Part shown: piece by piece, positions 14,938 to 17,842 of the stretch | Layout: every line of letters starts with the position of its first letter | Numbering within the stretch: the stretch's first letter is position 1 | Source of the DNA: CAYHYG01 sp964360835 | Lineage (GTDB): Bacteria > Patescibacteriota > Patescibacteriia > UBA1558 > 2-01-FULL-52-15 | Assembly: GCA_964360835.1 (NCBI GenBank) | Contig: CAYHYG010000022.1 | Span: 1 to 17,842, forward strand | Length of the DNA: 17,842 nt | Reading direction: 5' to 3' | Position numbers and translations under genes: made by a program | The notes under the pieces: model-generated | Databases searched by the model: none | Told to the model about the DNA's origin: nothing | The model's input: the letters and a program-made list of their open reading frames with translations, nothing else

Positions 14938-15645
14938 CTAAACGTCAGCGTTGGTGTAGACCGCGTTAATATCTTCGTCTTCGTCTAAAGCTTCCAGAAG
15001 GTTGATGACGGCTTCAGCATGGTCAGACTTCTGCAGATCTTTGGCTCGATATTCCAGACGGGCTTCACTGATCGGCCAACCGGCGGCGGCCATCTGTTTT
15101 TTTAACTTCTCCAATTGTTCTGGCGCGCAGAGAATCTCCGTCCCGTGTTCATCAGATTGGATATCTTCAACGCCCCAATCGATCACAGTTGATTGCTGGT
15201 CTTCGTTAAGATTTTTTTGTTCCGTTCGTATCAATCCTCGCAGTTGAAATTGCCACAGGACACTGCCACTAGAGCCTAGTGTGCCACCGTGCTTGTTTAG
15301 AATGGCTTTAAGGTTAGAGACAGAACGGTTTTTGTTATCAGTGATAGTTTCAATTAATAATCCGATGCCACCCGGACCGTAAGCTTCATAGAGTATTGTT
15401 TCCAAAACAACGCCTTCCGTGGTGCCGGCGCCGCGAGCAATAGCGCGTTCTATATTATCTTTAGGCATACTGAAAGTCTTGGCCTGATCTACAGCCACAC
15501 GTAATTTAAAATTCATATCAGGATCAGCGCCATCCTTAGCGGCGATGGTGATATTTTTTGCTAGCTTGGTAAAAAGTGAACTACGCTTGGCATCGGTTAC
15601 TGCCTTTTGCCGTTTGGTAGTTGCCCACTTGGAGTGCCCCGACAT
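14938..15645 (-). CDS. yebC: YebC/PmpR-family protein (TACO1 family)
   Basis: A cytoplasmic protein of the YebC family, described both as DNA-binding transcription regulators and, more recently, as translation factors that help ribosomes through proline-rich stretches. The N-terminal signature MSGHSKWATTKRQKAVTDAKR is followed by FTKLAKNITIAAKDG and MPKDNIERAIARGAG, and the middle domain has YEAYGPGGIGLLIETITDNKNR and LNKHGGTLGSSGSVLWQF; all are highly conserved. The 235-residue length is slightly under the usual 240-250. It is the first gene of a four-gene operon (yebC, ruvC, glgA, kinase) transcribed from a promoter about 120 bases upstream. Confidence 0.96.
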   Translation of the reverse strand: MSGHSKWATTKRQKAVTDAKRSSLFTKLAKNITIAAKDGADPDMNFKLRVAVDQAKTFSMPKDNIERAIARGAGTTEGVVLETILYEAYGPGGIGLLIETITDNKNRSVSNLKAILNKHGGTLGSSGSVLWQFQLRGLIRTEQKNLNEDQQSTVIDWGVEDIQSDEHGTEILCAPEQLEKLKKQMAAAGWPISEARLEYRAKDLQKSDHAEAVINLLEALDEDEDINAVYTNADV

Positions 15646-15740
15646 AGGAAAGTAAGTTTAAATCGCAGATATCAAAATGCAAATTTGAATCTAGGCGATG
15701 GATTACTAGAGAGTATTATTAGTTGGCTAAAGACGCATGA

Positions 15741-15759
15741 AGCGGTAACTGGTACCGCT
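15741..15759. promoter_or_regulatory. Inverted repeat in the yebC leader
   Basis: AGCGGTA (15741-15747) and TACCGCT (15753-15759) are perfect complements around ACTGG. It lies just downstream of the predicted yebC operon start (about 15765) and could be an operator or a leader hairpin. No T-run follows, so it is not a typical terminator. Confidence 0.4.
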
Positions 15760-15771
15760 ACGACTTCTCTG

Positions 15772-15800
15772 TTTATAGCACGGATGCTGACAAAAATCAA
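15772..15800 (-). promoter_or_regulatory. Predicted promoter of the yebC operon
   Basis: Minus-strand TTGATT (15800-15795), a 17-base spacer ending in TGC, and TATAAA (15777-15772) form a promoter with an extended -10 element. Transcription would start near 15765, giving a leader of about 120 bases. Confidence 0.6.
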
Positions 15801-15812
15801 TAGCAAACTGGC

Positions 15813-15841
15813 TTGACCTTTGGGCTTCCTACGTACATAAT
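15813..15841 (+). promoter_or_regulatory. Predicted promoter of the isomerase gene
   Basis: TTGACC (15813-15818) and CATAAT (15836-15841), each five of six matches to consensus, are separated by 17 bases. The start would fall near 15848, about 8 bases before the ATG at 15856. Confidence 0.6.
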
Positions 15842-15858
15842 GTAGTCATTACGTTATG
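15836..15858. promoter_or_regulatory. Operator-like dyad over the isomerase -10 box and start codon
   Basis: CATAATGTA (15836-15844) and TACGTTATG (15850-15858) are inverted repeats with eight of nine matches, separated by GTCAT. The dyad spans the -10 box, the predicted start point and the ATG, a place where a bound repressor would block transcription. No regulator gene in the window is an obvious partner. Confidence 0.4.
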
Positions 15859-16854
15859 AATAAAACTACTAACCACAACTCGTTGGTCCAGAAATCTATC
15901 AAGGCTTTACCGCAACAGATTTTGGATGGTTTATCTCAGTGGTCGACAATGAATATAAAAAAAATTAAACCCAAGCAGATTATTGTCTGTGGTATGGGCG
16001 GATCGGCTTTGGCTGCCGATGTTCTGCGCTACGCGCTATGGGATCAATTGTCATTGCCAGTTGTGATTGTTAATAATTACCAATTACCAGCGTTCGTGGC
16101 CAAGGACAGTTTAGTTATAATTGTTAGTTATTCTGGTACGACAGAAGAGGCGGCCTATTGTTTACGACTATGCAAGCAGAAGAAGTTCACTACGGTTGTC
16201 ATGACTTCGGGTAATAGGTTGGCGAGACAGGCGCGTGGGTATAAATTTCCGGTCTGGCAGTTTGTGCCTCGTTATAATTATTCCGGTCAGCCGAGATATG
16301 GGCTTGGTTATACCTTGGCTGGTATAGCGTCCATGCTATCTGATGTACTGTCACGACCAAAGATACGACTAGATTTGGAAAATAGCACTAAGCGGATATC
16401 GGTATCATGGCCCAAGAATGCCGTCTTGGCGGGCCAGCTGGGCAAACAGCCAATATTAATAGTGGCTTCAGAACATTTATTGGGCTGTGCCCATACAGCA
16501 GCTAATCAGTTCAATGAAAGTTCCAAACGGTTCGCTGTGTCTTTTGCTCTGCCGGAGCTAAACCATCATTTGTTGGAAGGGTTAGCGGCCAAAGAAACAA
16601 AAGGCTGGAATATAATATTTTTGGAATCAAATCTGTATTTTTCTCGGACACAGAAGCGTTATCTGGTGACTCAGAGCATTGTTAAAAAACTTGGTTTGCG
16701 GGTTAGACGACAAAAATTCAACGGCTCTCGCTTAGTTCAGGCGCTATCAGCCTTGTCTTGGTCGTCTGCTTTTAGCTTGGAGCTAGGTCAACAAGGTGGT
16801 TATGATGCCATGGCCATACCATTTGTTAATGAATTGAAGAGGCGGCTGTCATAA
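15856..16854 (+). CDS. SIS-domain bifunctional phosphoglucose/phosphomannose isomerase
   Basis: Interconverts glucose-6-phosphate and fructose-6-phosphate, and probably mannose-6-phosphate, in the cytoplasm. Two SIS (sugar isomerase) lobes are visible. The first has CGMGGSALAADV (45-56) and IIVSYSGTTEEAAY (88-101), the phosphate-binding serine/threonine loop. The second has ANQFNESSKRF with E221 and ALPELNHHLLEG with H237. E221 and H237 are 16 residues apart, the same spacing as the catalytic E203 and H219 of the Pyrobaculum PGI/PMI enzyme. Length (332) fits this short, archaeal-type family and not the classic 550-residue Pgi. It feeds hexose phosphates toward the glucan and glycan enzymes nearby. 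The next gene starts 11 bases downstream, so the two are probably cotranscribed. Confidence 0.85.
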   Translation: MNKTTNHNSLVQKSIKALPQQILDGLSQWSTMNIKKIKPKQIIVCGMGGSALAADVLRYALWDQLSLPVVIVNNYQLPAFVAKDSLVIIVSYSGTTEEAAYCLRLCKQKKFTTVVMTSGNRLARQARGYKFPVWQFVPRYNYSGQPRYGLGYTLAGIASMLSDVLSRPKIRLDLENSTKRISVSWPKNAVLAGQLGKQPILIVASEHLLGCAHTAANQFNESSKRFAVSFALPELNHHLLEGLAAKETKGWNIIFLESNLYFSRTQKRYLVTQSIVKKLGLRVRRQKFNGSRLVQALSALSWSSAFSLELGQQGGYDAMAIPFVNELKRRLS

Positions 16855-16865
16855 CTTCCGTTCCC

Positions 16866-17842
16866 ATGCCCGACGGAAAATCCCAGCCAACCAGAAGTCT
16901 CTATCAGTTATTGCCGCTTAAGTATTTTGTCGTCTTTGTGACGGCTTTTTTAATTTTTGGTTACTGGCAGTGGCATTATTCTTTCGGCGATCCGGATGCT
17001 TTCTATCACGCGAAAATCGCGGAATTTTTGTCACAAGGTAAAATCTTGCGTCAATTACCGTGGATGCATTTCTCGACGTTACGAGATAACTTTGCCGATC
17101 ATCATTTTTTTTATCATCTTTTGTTGGCACCGTTTCTGTATCTCGGTAACGCCCTGCTCGGGATTAAGATAGCTACTATTACGTTCTCTGCTTTGTCAGT
17201 GACGGCCGTTTATTGGTATCTCAAGCGGGAGGGTAATAATTGGGCTTGGCTAGTCCCGATAATGTTGTTCATTTCATCAGCCTGGGCTTTTCGCTTGGGT
17301 TTGGTCAAGGCCAACGCCTTATCTCTGGCCATGCTCATGGTACTATTAGTCTGTCTGCAGCGCCAGTGGCGGTGGAGATTGTTTATTATGCAGGTCCTGT
17401 ATGTCTGGTTATACGGTGGTTGGATTCTTGGTTGGGGTGTGGTTGGTCTATGGTGGTTGATACATTTTTTTTGGCCCGGATCACGAGGAACATTTTGGCA
17501 GCGGTTAAATCGACAACAAACCGGGGTTATGATTTTGGTTGTGCTGGCAGCTACTATCAGCGGTGTAGTTTTACATCCAAACTGGCCCGCAAATTTTTGG
17601 CTTTATTGGCAACAGATTGTGCAGATCGGACTTTTTGACCAAGCAGCTAGTCTCAATGCCGGCGCTGAGTGGTTCCCGCTAGACAGGACACAGCTACTGA
17701 CGTTTCATTTATACGTTTTTCCACTAGTACTGAGTGTACTGGCCACTACAATCTTTTATTACCGTCGTTGGCAACCGAGACAATGGTTGCATTTAGTTTT
17801 GGCTCTCGTCTTTATAGTATTTACCTATCGCTCGCGGCGTTA
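16866..17842 (+). CDS. Polytopic membrane protein, probable GT-C-type glycosyltransferase (partial)
   Basis: An open reading frame from ATG 16866 to the window end (325 codons, no stop), so the C-terminal part is missing. It has many hydrophobic segments (about 18-33, 83-115, 126-163, 171-200, 219-236, 283-298 and 308-320). After the first segment comes GDPDAFYHAKIAEFL (41-55), an acidic D42-P-D44 followed by YH, then DNFADHHFFYHLL (74-86). An acidic pair in the first extracytoplasmic loop near the N-terminus is typical of GT-C enzymes, including STT3/PglB-like and PMT-like proteins that use polyprenyl-phosphate sugars. The exact family and acceptor are unknown. It follows the isomerase gene by 11 bases, which fits a glycan-assembly role. 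The start is chosen as the first ATG after the isomerase stop. Confidence 0.7.
   Translation, partial: MPDGKSQPTRSLYQLLPLKYFVVFVTAFLIFGYWQWHYSFGDPDAFYHAKIAEFLSQGKILRQLPWMHFSTLRDNFADHHFFYHLLLAPFLYLGNALLGIKIATITFSALSVTAVYWYLKREGNNWAWLVPIMLFISSAWAFRLGLVKANALSLAMLMVLLVCLQRQWRWRLFIMQVLYVWLYGGWILGWGVVGLWWLIHFFWPGSRGTFWQRLNRQQTGVMILVVLAATISGVVLHPNWPANFWLYWQQIVQIGLFDQAASLNAGAEWFPLDRTQLLTFHLYVFPLVLSVLATTIFYYRRWQPRQWLHLVLALVFIVFTYRSRR

Noticed and set aside
15607..15816. A 69-codon plus-strand ORF
   Set aside because: It overlaps the yebC start and the yebC promoter on the other strand and has no initiation signal.
16918..17638. Short ORFs on both strands in this part
   Set aside because: They are shadows of the continuous plus-strand frame from 16866 to the window end, which has protein-like, membrane-type composition throughout.

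Overview
The window looks like chromosomal DNA of a small-genome bacterium, most probably a member of the Candidate Phyla Radiation (Patescibacteria). This is inference from the gene mix (dnaN, tyrS, ruvC, yebC, a bifunctional PGI/PMI-type isomerase, a PBP1 with Ig-like tail, a DUF1461 membrane protein), from tightly packed genes that almost all lack Shine-Dalgarno sequences, and from several promoters whose -10 box lies only a few bases before the start codon. The standard stop code fits: one gene ends in TGA inside an ATGA overlap. No rRNA, tRNA, CRISPR array or insertion sequence was recognised.

Layout. 1-1187: a DnaA-box-like site and dnaN (sliding clamp). 1278-3017: half-size ABC exporter. 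3018-3117: a short intergenic stretch with a perfect 16-bp inverted repeat. 3118-5985 (minus): class A penicillin-binding protein with two C-terminal Ig-like domains, divergent from tyrS (6052-7239, plus), which ends at a strong GC-rich terminator. 7291-7943: a 650-base stretch holding a palindromic repeat, a GC-rich 91-codon orphan ORF on the minus strand and a candidate structured RNA (about 7907-7762, minus) with its own promoter. 7944-8564: DUF1461 membrane protein.

8590-11824 (minus) is a translationally coupled operon: PHP phosphoesterase, glycogen-synthase-like GT5 enzyme, GalT-like nucleotidyltransferase. 11885-15645 (minus) is a second operon: yebC, ruvC, a second GT5 glycogen synthase, an APH-fold kinase. 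Each ends in a Rho-independent terminator. From 15856 on the plus strand come a SIS-domain phosphoglucose/phosphomannose isomerase and a polytopic membrane protein cut by the window end, probably a GT-C-type glycosyltransferase.

Together, the region joins replication and repair housekeeping with cell-envelope and polysaccharide metabolism. Isomerase, small-molecule kinase, hexose-1-phosphate nucleotidyltransferase and two starch/glycogen-type synthases could form a compact alpha-glucan route, although no GlgC, GlgB or phosphoglucomutase is visible here. The least explained part is 7338-7942: structured RNA, orphan ORF and two overlapping divergent promoters.
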